This document shows, in pieces, positions 6,447 through 14,673 of a DNA stretch of 32,672 bases. Positions within the stretch are counted from its first letter, which is position 1. Each line of letters starts with the position of its first letter. The position numbers were made by a program, and so were the translations under genes. The notes under the pieces were generated by a model. It searched no databases. It saw only the letters and a program-made list of their open reading frames with translations, and was not told the DNA's origin. The stretch comes from an uncultured Collinsella sp. (lineage in GTDB: Bacteria > Actinomycetota > Coriobacteriia > Coriobacteriales > Coriobacteriaceae). The stretch spans positions 1 to 32,672 of the forward strand of contig CAKUGM010000016.1 of NCBI GenBank assembly GCA_934654625.1, written 5' to 3'.

Positions 6447-7277
6447 ATGCGCTTCCTGCCCACCAACCAGATTTGGCGCTATTGGAGTTTCGATACCTGT
6501 TTGCGAGATATCGAAGCCACGGGAACACGCGATATCGATTTGTGGCTGTGCAATAACCACGTGAATATCGACGCTCACGATATCTATAACGCCAAAGCAG
6601 TTGTTGATGGGCTTCGGAAGCACAGGGTGCGCGTACGCACGTTAACCCCCGAACAGGGTAATCCAAAAGCTTACAACATCATGTCCTCGGATTGCCATAT
6701 CAAGCGGTTAACGGAAGGTTACTATCGGCAGATCGTCCGTCTAGCGGGATTGTTGGATTGTTCCCGTATTTCAATAAACGGCGGATGGTTTTCGCTCGAT
6801 GAAGATCCTTCGAGAGCTTGGGACAACATGGTTTCAAGCATTGGGCTGATTTGCGATATCGCGGGGGAGCAGGGAATCGACGTTTGCCTGGAAACCCTTA
6901 CGCCCAAGCGGTATCGCCTCCTTACCGATCATGCCTCGATGGCGCAGGCACTCTCCGATATCGACCGTCCTAATTTGCAGGTGACACTGGATACCGGAAC
7001 GATTGCCCGCGGTGGAGAAGACCTTGAGGACTATCTCGAGCAATTCGAAACAAGGATCGGCTACGTGCACCTGACAAATCTCGACCCGAGCGTTTTCGCA
7101 CACCTGGCCTGGGGAGACGAACACGGCATTCTCAATGCTGCGAACATCGTGAACTCCTTGCGCCGACACGGTTTTGACGGCGATTGCGCTCTCGAAATGA
7201 CTTGTCCCTCCTACTTTGATAATCCGTGCGAGATTCTTGCTCGCGCACTCTCTGTCCTGAAAGGATGTGAACGGTAA
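6447..7277 (+). CDS. Sugar phosphate isomerase/epimerase, TIM barrel (AP endonuclease 2 fold)
   Basis: A 276-residue protein of the xylose-isomerase-like TIM-barrel family (IolE/IolI, tagatose epimerase-type). The landmarks are SINGGWFSLDED, GIDVCLETLTPKRYRLL with the first metal-binding Glu, LQVTLDTGTIARGGED with the Asp, IGYVHLTNLDPS with the His, and CALEMTCPSYFDNP with the last Glu. Those four residues form the usual divalent metal site. It would interconvert epimers or aldose and ketose forms of the imported sugar phosphate. The gene lies 11 bases after the aldolase and its TAA overlaps the ATG of IIC (TAATG), so translation is probably coupled. By eye its base composition is visibly less GC-rich than its neighbours, with codons such as ATA, CGG and TTA. 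This may mean a separate origin within the cassette. Confidence 0.85.
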   Translation: MRFLPTNQIWRYWSFDTCLRDIEATGTRDIDLWLCNNHVNIDAHDIYNAKAVVDGLRKHRVRVRTLTPEQGNPKAYNIMSSDCHIKRLTEGYYRQIVRLAGLLDCSRISINGGWFSLDEDPSRAWDNMVSSIGLICDIAGEQGIDVCLETLTPKRYRLLTDHASMAQALSDIDRPNLQVTLDTGTIARGGEDLEDYLEQFETRIGYVHLTNLDPSVFAHLAWGDEHGILNAANIVNSLRRHGFDGDCALEMTCPSYFDNPCEILARALSVLKGCER

Positions 7278-8047
7278 TGCTCGTACAAGCTCTGCTTGCT
7301 GGCCTGGTAGTCGGTCTTTCCAAGATGGAATACTTCTTCGGCTACAGCATGTTCAATCGCCCCATCGTCGAGGGCGCTCTCATGGGACTCGTTTTGGGCG
7401 ACCCCGTGACCGGTACGATCATCGGCGCTACGCTCGAGATCGTCTTCCTCGGTTCGTTCCCGGTTGGCGCTGCGGTTTCTCCCGATGGCGGTACCGCCGC
7501 TGGCGTTTCGACGGCGTTTGCCATTCTTACCGGTGCCGGCGCCGCGGTGGGTACAGCCTTCGCCGTGCCTCTGGCGCTTCTCGGCGGCTTTGCCTTCGTG
7601 CTCTGCAAGTTCATCAACAACGCTTTTGCCGAGGCGATGAAGGCGCAGCTTGCCAAGGATAACGACAAAGCGGCTCGCGCCCTGTTCTGGGCAGGCAGCT
7701 GGGTTGGTACCTTTGGCCTCTACTTCCTGATCGGCTTCCTCTCCGTCTTCTTCGGAAGCACCGCGCTGGAGTCTGCGGTCTCCGCTATCCCCACCGATGT
7801 GATCAACGGCCTGGCATCTGGCGGCAACCTGCTTCCCGCCGTCGGCTTCGCCCTGCTGCTTTCCATGATCATGGACAAGAAGCTCGCCCCCTGGTTCTTT
7901 ATCGGATTCATCCTCGCTGCCTACCTGCAGCTCCCCGTAATCGCAGTGACCGCTCTTGCCACTGCAGCTGTCGTGCTCATCCTGGTGGCCCGCAGCGAGA
8001 ACCCCGCAACTTCTATTGCTGATGAAGGTGATGACAATGAGTTCTAA
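7277..8047 (+). CDS. PTS mannose-family IIC component
   Basis: A 256-residue integral membrane EIIC. With IID it forms the sugar channel of the mannose-family PTS. The N-terminal block LLAGLVVGLSKMEYFFG and the segment RPIVEGALMGLVLGDPVTGTIIGATLEIVFLG are typical, including the NRP and GDP turns of the family. Seven or more hydrophobic segments fill the rest, and the C-terminus is short and acidic. The ATG at 7277 overlaps the stop of the epimerase gene, and IID starts inside its last codons (11-base overlap). IIC and IID are therefore translationally coupled, as usual for the pair. Confidence 0.93.
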   Translation: MLVQALLAGLVVGLSKMEYFFGYSMFNRPIVEGALMGLVLGDPVTGTIIGATLEIVFLGSFPVGAAVSPDGGTAAGVSTAFAILTGAGAAVGTAFAVPLALLGGFAFVLCKFINNAFAEAMKAQLAKDNDKAARALFWAGSWVGTFGLYFLIGFLSVFFGSTALESAVSAIPTDVINGLASGGNLLPAVGFALLLSMIMDKKLAPWFFIGFILAAYLQLPVIAVTALATAAVVLILVARSENPATSIADEGDDNEF

Positions 8048-8876
8048 CGAGAACACGAACGGCAAGCTCACGAACAAGGACTTGACGCAGATTTACGGTC
8101 GCTACATCCACCTCAACGGCATGAACGACTATCCGGGCCAGATGCATGCCGGATTTACCTACTCCATCATCCCGGCGCTCAAGAAGATCTACGCGGACAA
8201 CAAGGAAAAGCGCGTCGATGCTTATCAGCGCCACATGAACGAGTACTTCAACGTCACTCCGTACCTTGGCGGTCTGCCCCTGGGCGTCGTCTTGGCCATG
8301 GAAGAGCAGAACGCTGCGGACGATGACTTCGACACCTCGACGATCACCGGTATCAAGACCGCGCTGATGGGTCCCCTTTCCGCTATCGGCGACACGCTTT
8401 TCCACGCGACGCTTCGTGTTATCGCGACGGCCGTTGTGATCAGCATGGCTTCTGCCGGCAACATCTTGGGCCCGATCCTCTTCCTGTTGATCTTTAACAT
8501 TCCCCAGCTCATCTGCCGTTGGTGGTCGCTCAAGAGCGGTTACAACATGGGCACCAAGCTGCTCGAGCAGGCTGAGTCCTCGGGCATCATGGAGAAGATC
8601 TCCTACGCTGCGAGCGTTATCGGCCTCGCTGCCATCGGTGCCATGACGGCGTTCAACGTCAACCTTTCCTGCGCCCTCACCATCCCGAACGCGGCTGGTG
8701 GCGACCCCACCCTGGTCCAGAGCCTCTTCGACGCCGTGTGCCCCAAGATCTTGCCGCTCGGCCTCGTGCTGCTGTGCTACTGGCTGCTTGCCAAGAAGAA
8801 GGTCAACGTGATTCCTCTTCTGCTCGGCCTGCTTGTCGTCGGCGTCGTTCTTCGTCTTCTGGGCATCATCGCCTAG
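8037..8876 (+). CDS. PTS mannose-family IID component
   Basis: A 279-residue EIID, the second membrane subunit of the mannose-family transporter. Visible motifs are GFTYSIIPALKKIYADNKE (usually GF.Y.M.P..KKLY in the family), RHMNEYFNVTPYLGG near residue 65, ITGIKTALMGPLSAIGDTLFHATLRVI and the C-terminal hydrophobic segments. The frame stays open upstream to 7956, but the ATG at 8037 is preferred. It follows GAAGGTG by eight bases, gives the normal N-terminus and overlaps IIC by only 11 bases. IID is followed after 23 bases by the dehydrogenase gene, so the transport and catabolic genes are interleaved in one transcription unit. Confidence 0.92.
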   Translation: MSSNENTNGKLTNKDLTQIYGRYIHLNGMNDYPGQMHAGFTYSIIPALKKIYADNKEKRVDAYQRHMNEYFNVTPYLGGLPLGVVLAMEEQNAADDDFDTSTITGIKTALMGPLSAIGDTLFHATLRVIATAVVISMASAGNILGPILFLLIFNIPQLICRWWSLKSGYNMGTKLLEQAESSGIMEKISYAASVIGLAAIGAMTAFNVNLSCALTIPNAAGGDPTLVQSLFDAVCPKILPLGLVLLCYWLLAKKKVNVIPLLLGLLVVGVVLRLLGIIA

Positions 8877-8899
8877 CGGCATGGGGAGGACTGAATCTT

Positions 8900-10075
8900 A
8901 TGTCGACTGAAGAACCCTTGCGCGAGATCGCGATTCTCGGCGCGGGAAAGATCGGCAGGGGAGTTGCCGGCCTGCTCTTCTCTCGCGCAGGATATCGCCT
9001 GCACCTGTACGACATGTACATGGAGGGCATGCGCAAGCTTGAGGCTCAGGGTTACTACGACGTTCGCGTGACCGACGGTCACGATGTCGACGAGTCCACG
9101 CGCATCGACGATTTCGACATCGTCGATAGCACCACCGACGATGAGGTCATCGACCTGCTCCAGAGCGTTAACATCGCTGCGTGCTGCGTGTACGAGGGGG
9201 CATTCAAGAGCCTGGCCCACGTGATCGCCGAGGCTGTCTCCCAGCGTCATGCCTCCGGGAATGAGCGCGATCTCAATATCCTGCTGTGCGTGAATGCCCT
9301 GGGCGCTCCCGCGAAGGTCGTCTCGTATATCGAGAGTGAGCTTGCCGAAGAGCACCTTGCGTATTTCCGCGAGCATGTGGGCGTTTGCCAGGTCATGGTT
9401 CTCGCCGCCGGCATTCCGAGCGACCCCGACGCCAACCCCTGGCAGGTGGTTGTGTCCGCGAATCCCGGGTTGGAGATCGATGCGGATGCCTGGAAGGGCC
9501 CGCAGCTCCAGATCGAGAGCGTCTCTTTTGTCCGCGGCGCCCAGGGCCATATCTACCGCAAGGTCTATTGCGGCAATATGCGCCACGCCATGGCCGGCTT
9601 TATGGGCAAGGCCGCTGGTCACGAGTTCATTTGCGATTGCCATAAGGACCCGTGGATCCGAGCCAACATCGTGGCGGCGTTCGAGGAGGCTCACGCAGCC
9701 ATCGTGCAGGAGTACTCGTTTGATCCGGCAGAAGACGCCGAGTGGGTGGAATTCATCTACTCCAAGCTCGATGCCGACGTCAAAGACCCGGTCGATCGCG
9801 TTATCGCAAAGACCGATGAGAAACTGTCGCACGATAACCGCTTTGTTGGACCTGCCCTGATGTGCCTGAAGCACGGAATCGTTCCGTTCTATCTCGCCCG
9901 CGGCATCGCCTACGGACTTGATTGTCTTGCAGCGGAGCAGGGTGTGGAGCTCAAGGACGACGCGGCGGTGCGCGCCTACGCTCGCGAGACCTGCTCACTT
10001 AGCGAAGACGAATGGATGCTGCTCGATCTTATCGCCAAGCAGCACACCGACATCGCTTTTCGAGCCGCTGAATAA
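8900..10075 (+). CDS. Mannitol dehydrogenase family (MtlD-like) polyol-phosphate dehydrogenase
   Basis: A 391-residue NAD-dependent oxidoreductase of the polyol-specific long-chain dehydrogenase family. Members such as mannitol-1-phosphate 5-dehydrogenase (MtlD) interconvert a polyol (phosphate) and a ketose (phosphate). The nucleotide-binding motif ILGAGKIGRG is at residues 12-21. The catalytic K-x4-N-x2-H signature is intact as K221, N226 and H229 (KVYCGNMRH). Length matches MtlD (about 380). The ATG at 8900 follows GGGGAGGA by about 10 bases; the longer open frame upstream overlaps IID and is discounted. Placed behind PTS IID, it could oxidise the phosphate formed on uptake if the substrate is a polyol, or reduce a ketose phosphate. 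Divergence from MtlD in the substrate region is large, so mannitol should not be assumed. Confidence 0.8.
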   Translation: MSTEEPLREIAILGAGKIGRGVAGLLFSRAGYRLHLYDMYMEGMRKLEAQGYYDVRVTDGHDVDESTRIDDFDIVDSTTDDEVIDLLQSVNIAACCVYEGAFKSLAHVIAEAVSQRHASGNERDLNILLCVNALGAPAKVVSYIESELAEEHLAYFREHVGVCQVMVLAAGIPSDPDANPWQVVVSANPGLEIDADAWKGPQLQIESVSFVRGAQGHIYRKVYCGNMRHAMAGFMGKAAGHEFICDCHKDPWIRANIVAAFEEAHAAIVQEYSFDPAEDAEWVEFIYSKLDADVKDPVDRVIAKTDEKLSHDNRFVGPALMCLKHGIVPFYLARGIAYGLDCLAAEQGVELKDDAAVRAYARETCSLSEDEWMLLDLIAKQHTDIAFRAAE

Positions 10076-10122
10076 TCGACGGCTGCAATAACCAATAACC
10101 AACGACTGAAAACGAGGAACCC

Positions 10123-11166
10123 ATGAAAGCAAAAACAGCTGTACTCACTGCAGTTGAGAAGGCAGAAGTGATCGATCGCGAGCTTCCCGAGCTGGGCGAG
10201 CACGACGTTTTGGTCAAGATCGATGCGAACAACATCTGCACCTCTGAGTACGGTGCGTTCAACGGCGCGCGCAAGCGCCCGCTCCCCCTGGTGTTTGGAC
10301 ACGAGTGGGCAGGCACCGTGGTCGAGGTCGGCTCTGCGGTCGACAGCGTTGCCGTAGGCGACTACATCGCGAGCGGCTACCAGTACGACCCCTATTCGGA
10401 GCCGAGCCGCGAGGGCCGCACGAGCGAGTGCACCAAGCTGCAAAGCGCCGATCACTCTAACCCGGATGGCTATTTTGGCAACGCCGGCTGCGCCAACTAC
10501 GCCGTTGCCAAGGAGGTTGCCTGCTACAAGATCGACAAGGGCATCGATCCTTCCGTGGCCGCCCTTCTTGAGCCCCTGGGCACTTGCTGCGCCGGCTTCC
10601 GTCGCTTTGGCGTTGAGTACGGCCAGACGGTCGTCGTTATCGGCGCGGGCACCATGGGTGTCCTCAATGCCCTGGTTGCCAAGGCGCACGGTTGCCGCGT
10701 CATCATCACCGAGATGATGCCCAAGAAGCTCGAGACCGCAGCGAAGCTCGGCCTGGAGACCATCGATGTTTCCAAGTGCGATCCGGTGGAGAAGGTCCGC
10801 GAGCTTACCGGTGGCAAGGGCGCAGATGGCGTCATCATCGCTGTCGGTGCTTCGGGCGCATATGCTCAGGCCCTCGAGATGGCCAAGGAGAAGCGCGCCC
10901 ACCTGCTCATCTTCGCAGCAGGCTATCCGGCGCCCAAGTGGGAGCTCGACCCCAACACCGTTCACTACCGCCGCATGGTCATCGTGGGCTCCTACGGTGC
11001 CGATGCCGTCGACTTCCGCGAGGCCGCCTCGATGATCAACATGGGCGCTGCCGACTTCTCCCAGCTTGTCGAGGAGAAGATTCCTCTGGATAAGATCCAG
11101 GAAGCGTTTGAAGAGGCGTGCAAGCCCGGAATGTATCGAATCAGCGTTCAGTGCCAGGAGGACTAA
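10123..11166 (+). CDS. Zinc-type medium-chain alcohol/polyol dehydrogenase
   Basis: A 347-residue medium-chain dehydrogenase/reductase of the sorbitol, galactitol-phosphate and threonine dehydrogenase kind. The catalytic zinc ligands are likely C39 (NICTSE), H60-E61 (GHEWAG) and E150 (LLEPLGT). The Rossmann motif is GAGTMG at 174-179. The four-cysteine structural zinc lobe of many family members is absent: the region around residues 85-125 has only C103 and C123. The ATG has GAGGAACCC upstream. It is 47 bases after the MtlD-like gene and two bases before the aldo/keto reductase, within the cassette. A second, mechanistically different polyol or alcohol dehydrogenase in one operon suggests two sequential redox steps, such as epimerisation through oxidation and reduction. 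The substrate is unknown. Confidence 0.88.
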   Translation: MKAKTAVLTAVEKAEVIDRELPELGEHDVLVKIDANNICTSEYGAFNGARKRPLPLVFGHEWAGTVVEVGSAVDSVAVGDYIASGYQYDPYSEPSREGRTSECTKLQSADHSNPDGYFGNAGCANYAVAKEVACYKIDKGIDPSVAALLEPLGTCCAGFRRFGVEYGQTVVVIGAGTMGVLNALVAKAHGCRVIITEMMPKKLETAAKLGLETIDVSKCDPVEKVRELTGGKGADGVIIAVGASGAYAQALEMAKEKRAHLLIFAAGYPAPKWELDPNTVHYRRMVIVGSYGADAVDFREAASMINMGAADFSQLVEEKIPLDKIQEAFEEACKPGMYRISVQCQED

Positions 11167-11168
11167 CA

Positions 11169-12140
11169 ATGCGTTACAAGACTATGAAAAAATCCGGCGA
11201 GAAGATCTCTGCTATCACCGTCGGTACGTGGGCCATCGGCGGCAAGAACAGCATGGGCGGCGGCTACGGCGAGATTGACGACCAGGAGTCCATCGAGGCG
11301 ATCAAGGCAATGATCGACGGCGGCGTCAACCTGATCGACACCGCTCCCATCTACGGTGAGGGTCACTCCGAGGAGGTCGTTGGCAAGGCCGTCGAGGGTA
11401 TTCGCGACCAGGTTTTGATCGCCACGAAGTACGGCTCCTACATCGAGGACGGCAAGGGCGTTCACTGCAGCCGTCCCGATTCGGTCCTGCGCGAGTTCGA
11501 CGCATCGCTCAAGCGCCTGAACACCGATTATGTCGATATGTATCTCATGCACTGGCCTGACGACCTGGGCACCCCCATCGAGGATACGATGGCCTGCGTC
11601 AACAAGCTCAAGGAGCAGGGCGCGGTTCGCATGCTCGGCCTGTGCAACTCCGACAGGGCTCTCATCGAGCGCGCAAGCGCCGTTGCCGATATCGACATCG
11701 TGCAGCTTCCGTTCTCCATGGTCAATCAGTCGGCCCTCTCCGACCTCAAGTGGTGCGAGGAGAATAGCATCGACGTCATGACGTGGGGTTCCCTGGGCGC
11801 AGGCATCCTTACCGGTGCCGTGCGCGAGAAGCCGAACTTCGACGAGAAGGACTTCCGCGCTACCTTCTATCCGTTCTATCAGGAGCCCATGTTCTCCAAG
11901 ATCCAGGAGTTCCTCAAGACCATGGACGTCTTGAGCGAGAAGTACGGCAAGCCGCTGGCCCAGATCGCTATTAACTGGAGCACGCAGAAGAGCTTTGTCT
12001 CCACCGCACTCACCGGCGTTCGCAAGGTGTCCGAGGCCCAGGAGAACTGCGCCGCCTTCGAGTGGAGCCTGAACGACGAGGACATCGCCCTGCTCGATGC
12101 AGAGCTCGCGCGACTCGAGATCACCGAGGCTGTTGCATAA
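11169..12140 (+). CDS. Aldo/keto reductase
   Basis: A 323-residue NAD(P)H-dependent aldo/keto reductase with a TIM barrel. The catalytic tetrad is visible: D57 (NLIDTAPIYG), Y62, K87 (IATKYG) and H128 (LMHWPD). The cofactor-loop region near STALTGVRKVSEAQEN is also typical. The ATG at 11169 is two bases after the stop of the zinc dehydrogenase and uses the GAGGA at its end as ribosome binding site. It is the last structural gene of the cassette, followed by tandem hairpins. It presumably reduces an aldehyde or ketone intermediate, possibly the aldehyde released by the aldolase. That is inference from position only. Confidence 0.9.
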   Translation: MRYKTMKKSGEKISAITVGTWAIGGKNSMGGGYGEIDDQESIEAIKAMIDGGVNLIDTAPIYGEGHSEEVVGKAVEGIRDQVLIATKYGSYIEDGKGVHCSRPDSVLREFDASLKRLNTDYVDMYLMHWPDDLGTPIEDTMACVNKLKEQGAVRMLGLCNSDRALIERASAVADIDIVQLPFSMVNQSALSDLKWCEENSIDVMTWGSLGAGILTGAVREKPNFDEKDFRATFYPFYQEPMFSKIQEFLKTMDVLSEKYGKPLAQIAINWSTQKSFVSTALTGVRKVSEAQENCAAFEWSLNDEDIALLDAELARLEITEAVA

Positions 12141-12153
12141 CCCGCCCCGTAAA

Positions 12154-12216
12154 TGCCCGCGACGCACGGTGTGCTGCGCGCCGCGGGCGCTGGGCCCGAT
12201 AATTCGGGCCCTTTTT
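12154..12216 (+). terminator. Tandem hairpins ending the catabolic operon
   Basis: The first hairpin pairs GCCCGCG at 12154 with CGCGGGC ending at 12188. The second is GGGCCCGA-TAAT-TCGGGCCC (12192-12211) followed by TTTTT at 12212-12216, a clear Rho-independent terminator. Confidence 0.9.
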
Positions 12217-12230
12217 CATACCTCTTGATT

Positions 12231-12278
12231 GGTTATATACCTTTTGAGATTACGTATAACCTTATGACCTTGTACTAT
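12231..12278 (+). promoter_or_regulatory. Promoter and candidate operator of the GntR gene
   Basis: TTACGT (12250-12255) and TACTAT (12273-12278) are separated by 17 bases and form a plausible sigma-70-type promoter. GGTTATATACC at 12231-12241 is an imperfect GGT-N5-ACC dyad, and GTATAACC at 12254-12261 repeats it in inverted form across the -35. The core GTTATATAC differs by one base from GTTATAGAC in front of the PTS cassette. Autoregulation and control of the cassette by the same protein are inferred. Confidence 0.5.
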
Positions 12279-12328
12279 GGAGCATGCAAGCGGCAAGCGA
12301 GCTGCTGCCGAGTAGGGAGTTGAGTGCC

Positions 12329-13048
12329 ATGGCCCAGCTTGAGATGCCGTTATATCAGCAGATATACGACGAGATTAAGCATGCTATCGACAACGGCATA
12401 TATGTTCCGGGGGACAAAATCCCAACGGAGACGGAGCTATCGACCAAGTACGCTGTAAGCCGTATCACGGTTCGTCGTGCTATCGAAGATTTGAGCGCGG
12501 CGGGCTTTTTGGTAAAGCGCCGCGGTTTGGGCACATTTGTCTGCGAGCCGCGCATGCGCAGGAAGCTGTTGCAGGGCGGCCTGCCCCAAAGCTTCAGCGA
12601 GATTTGCCGAAAGAGTGGCCGTGTTCCCGGCGCAAAGCTCATCAACCGCGAGATCATCGTGGCGCGTCAGGATGAGCGCGAGTTCTTTGGTCTCGATGAG
12701 GGCGATCTTGTCCTGCACGTTCAGCGTCTGCGTACGGCTGACGAGCAGCCGGTGTTCGAAGAGAACATGTGCTTGCCCTACGCTGAGAACAAGGAGCTTG
12801 CGACGTGCGACCTACAGGGAAATTCGCTCTATGAGCTGCTGGATGATCTTTACGGCAGAAAGCCGGTGCAGAATCAGAAGGTGCTGGTCGAGGCCGTGGG
12901 CGCATCGAGCGAGCGTGCTGGCCGCCTGCAGGTGGCTGTCTCTGAGCCTCTGTTGTTCATCACGACGTACGCGCTCGATCAAAACGATAAACCCGTCTAC
13001 ATCGGTCGCCAGTACTTTATCGGTTCGCGCTATATGCTCGACCTCTAG
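12329..13048 (+). CDS. GntR/HutC-family transcriptional regulator
   Basis: A 239-residue regulator with an N-terminal winged helix-turn-helix (about residues 6-75) and a C-terminal UTRA ligand domain (about 90-235), i.e. the HutC subfamily. The DNA-binding block contains YQQIYDEIKHAIDNG, PGDKIPTETELSTKY, SRITVRRAIEDLSAAG and RRGLGTFV. The ATG at 12329 follows AGGGAG and starts just before the conserved domain; an in-frame ATG at 12284 coincides with the likely transcription start. UTRA regulators usually sense a sugar or amino-acid-like metabolite. Standing immediately downstream of the PTS operon, with matching GTTATA-type sites before both, it is the likely local regulator, probably relieved by a phosphorylated pathway intermediate. 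Confidence 0.9.
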   Translation: MAQLEMPLYQQIYDEIKHAIDNGIYVPGDKIPTETELSTKYAVSRITVRRAIEDLSAAGFLVKRRGLGTFVCEPRMRRKLLQGGLPQSFSEICRKSGRVPGAKLINREIIVARQDEREFFGLDEGDLVLHVQRLRTADEQPVFEENMCLPYAENKELATCDLQGNSLYELLDDLYGRKPVQNQKVLVEAVGASSERAGRLQVAVSEPLLFITTYALDQNDKPVYIGRQYFIGSRYMLDL

Positions 13049-13079
13049 CGTTTGCGTGCCATAACGGCTTGCTGTTCCA

Positions 13080-13111
13080 GGTCCGGTTGCTTTTGGCAGC
13101 CGGGCCTTTTT
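13080..13111 (+). terminator. Terminator after the GntR gene, near-copy of the prfA terminator
   Basis: GGTCCGG pairs with CCGGGCC around a TTGCTTTTGGCAG segment, followed by TTTTT at 13107-13111. Compared with 4340-4375, about 34 of 36 positions are identical, including the bases after the T-run (ATGC). Confidence 0.88.
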
Positions 13112-13279
13112 ATGCGCTGTTTGATTTGGGAGGAGAAGCTGCGGAATTTGGGGAGAGCTGGCGTGTTGAGATGGTGATGACACCTCAAGTTAGCTGCTTT
13201 TTCGCATTGTTGAGAGATGGGCGCCATCGCTGCTTTAGAATCGCTAGGCGATACCCGGACCCGCTTTATGGAGTGTGCC

Positions 13280-14473
13280 ATGGCAGCTAAGAAAGACTGG
13301 ACAGTGAAAGAATGCCTTGATTGGACGGCCGATTATCTCGGTTCCCGCGGCATCGAGCGTCCTCGTCTCTCGGCTGAGTGGTTGCTTTCGGCGGCGACGG
13401 GGCTGACGCGCGTTGGGATCTACACCAACTTTGATACGCCCCTGACGGCAGACGAGCTTTCTTTTATGCATCAGGCCGTAGCGCGTCGCGCGAAGGGCGA
13501 GCCTCTGCAGTACATCTCGGGCGAGACTTCCTTTAGGACCATCGACGTTGCCTGCGAGCCCGGCGTGCTCATTCCGCGCCCCGAGACGGAAGTGCTGGTA
13601 GAAGAGGTTTTGGCCTATCTCGATCGCGAAGTTTTGGGCACAGGCGCAAAGACTCAGAAGGCCCGCGTCGAGCTGCCGTGGAACGATGAGGTAGAGGCGG
13701 CGCGCCGCGCCGAGGCTGAGGCAGCGGCAAAGCAGGCCACAGAAGAGGAAGAAGGCCTGCAGCAAGAGGGTCCCGTTGAGGAGACGTTCGGCCATGTTGA
13801 GCCGGAGGATCTAAACGATGGACCGGCAGATGCTCCAGAATTTCTGGCGAGCGACGTTTACACCGAACCCGACCCTGAAACCAAGGCCGCCGCGGTTGCC
13901 GATACGACTCCCGAGGCCGAACCTCGCTGCGCACGCGTTTTGGAAGTGGGCTGCGGCACTGGCTGCATTTCCCTTTCCATCGCCGCGGAGCGTGCCGGGC
14001 GCGTGGCGTGCGTGGCAACTGATATCGAGCCGCGCGCTGTGGCGCTTGCCACCAAAAATCGCGAGAGTCTGGGCATCGCCTCTGAGGCGGTAGACATTCG
14101 TCTAGGAAACCTGGTTTCGCCCCTCGACCGCGAGCGCGAATGGGGAACGTTTGATGTGCTGGTCTCGAACCCGCCGTACATCCCCACGAAGGTGATGGGC
14201 GAGCTGCCCCACGAGGTGGCCGATTTCGAGCCGCACCTTGCGCTCGATGGCGGAGACGATGGCTTGGATATCTTCCGTCGTCTGCTCAACGCCGCTCCCT
14301 ATATGCTTCGCGAAGGCGGCCTTTTTGCCTGCGAGCTCTTCGAGGGTGCCTGCGAGCCGGCAGCACAGCTTTGCCGCGAAGCCGGCCTGGGAGAAGTCCG
14401 TGTTGTGCAGGATCTGACCGGCCGCCCGCGTATCGTCGAGGCGCGCGTGCTGGAACCTCGCACGCACGATTAA
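13280..14473 (+). CDS. prmC: Release factor glutamine methyltransferase with a large acidic insertion
   Basis: PrmC N5-methylates the glutamine of the GGQ motif of release factors using S-adenosylmethionine. The N-terminal helical domain contains EPLQYISGETSF and IPRPETEVLVEEV (to residue 111). The methyltransferase domain contains VLEVGCGTGCISLSIA (220-235), ATDIEPRA and the catalytic NPPYIP at 297-302. The protein is 397 residues against roughly 280-290 for typical PrmC. The excess lies between the two domains (about residues 115-216), rich in Ala, Glu, Asp and Pro and looking disordered. The ATG at 13280 is chosen for the GGAG seven bases upstream; an open frame reaches 13217. The 168 bases before it hold no other gene. 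It is separated from prfA by the PTS cassette, whereas the two are commonly adjacent. Confidence 0.93.
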   Translation: MAAKKDWTVKECLDWTADYLGSRGIERPRLSAEWLLSAATGLTRVGIYTNFDTPLTADELSFMHQAVARRAKGEPLQYISGETSFRTIDVACEPGVLIPRPETEVLVEEVLAYLDREVLGTGAKTQKARVELPWNDEVEAARRAEAEAAAKQATEEEEGLQQEGPVEETFGHVEPEDLNDGPADAPEFLASDVYTEPDPETKAAAVADTTPEAEPRCARVLEVGCGTGCISLSIAAERAGRVACVATDIEPRAVALATKNRESLGIASEAVDIRLGNLVSPLDREREWGTFDVLVSNPPYIPTKVMGELPHEVADFEPHLALDGGDDGLDIFRRLLNAAPYMLREGGLFACELFEGACEPAAQLCREAGLGEVRVVQDLTGRPRIVEARVLEPRTHD

Positions 14474-14673
14474 TGCGGCCCTGCGTCGTATCGTGCGGGC
14501 TCGCATCATATAACCATCACAGATAGGTCCCCTTTGCCGAGTGCATGTTTCCGTTTGGCGCATGTGCGGTGTTCGCCTGAATGGGAGCGCCTGATTCGTG
14601 CAACAATGGGCAACCGACTGCAAGCTCTCGTGAAATGAGGGACTATTCGATTTGTGATGGAAAGGACGACGGC

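Noticed and set aside
5029..6666. A 545-codon open frame on the minus strand opposite IIB and the aldolase
   Set aside because: It is antisense to two clear genes with intact motifs, has no family resemblance, and such long shadows are expected from biased codon use in GC-rich genes.
10123..11166. Possible degenerate dehydrogenase, since the four-cysteine structural zinc lobe is missing
   Set aside because: Catalytic zinc ligands and the Rossmann motif are intact; several active family members lack the structural zinc.
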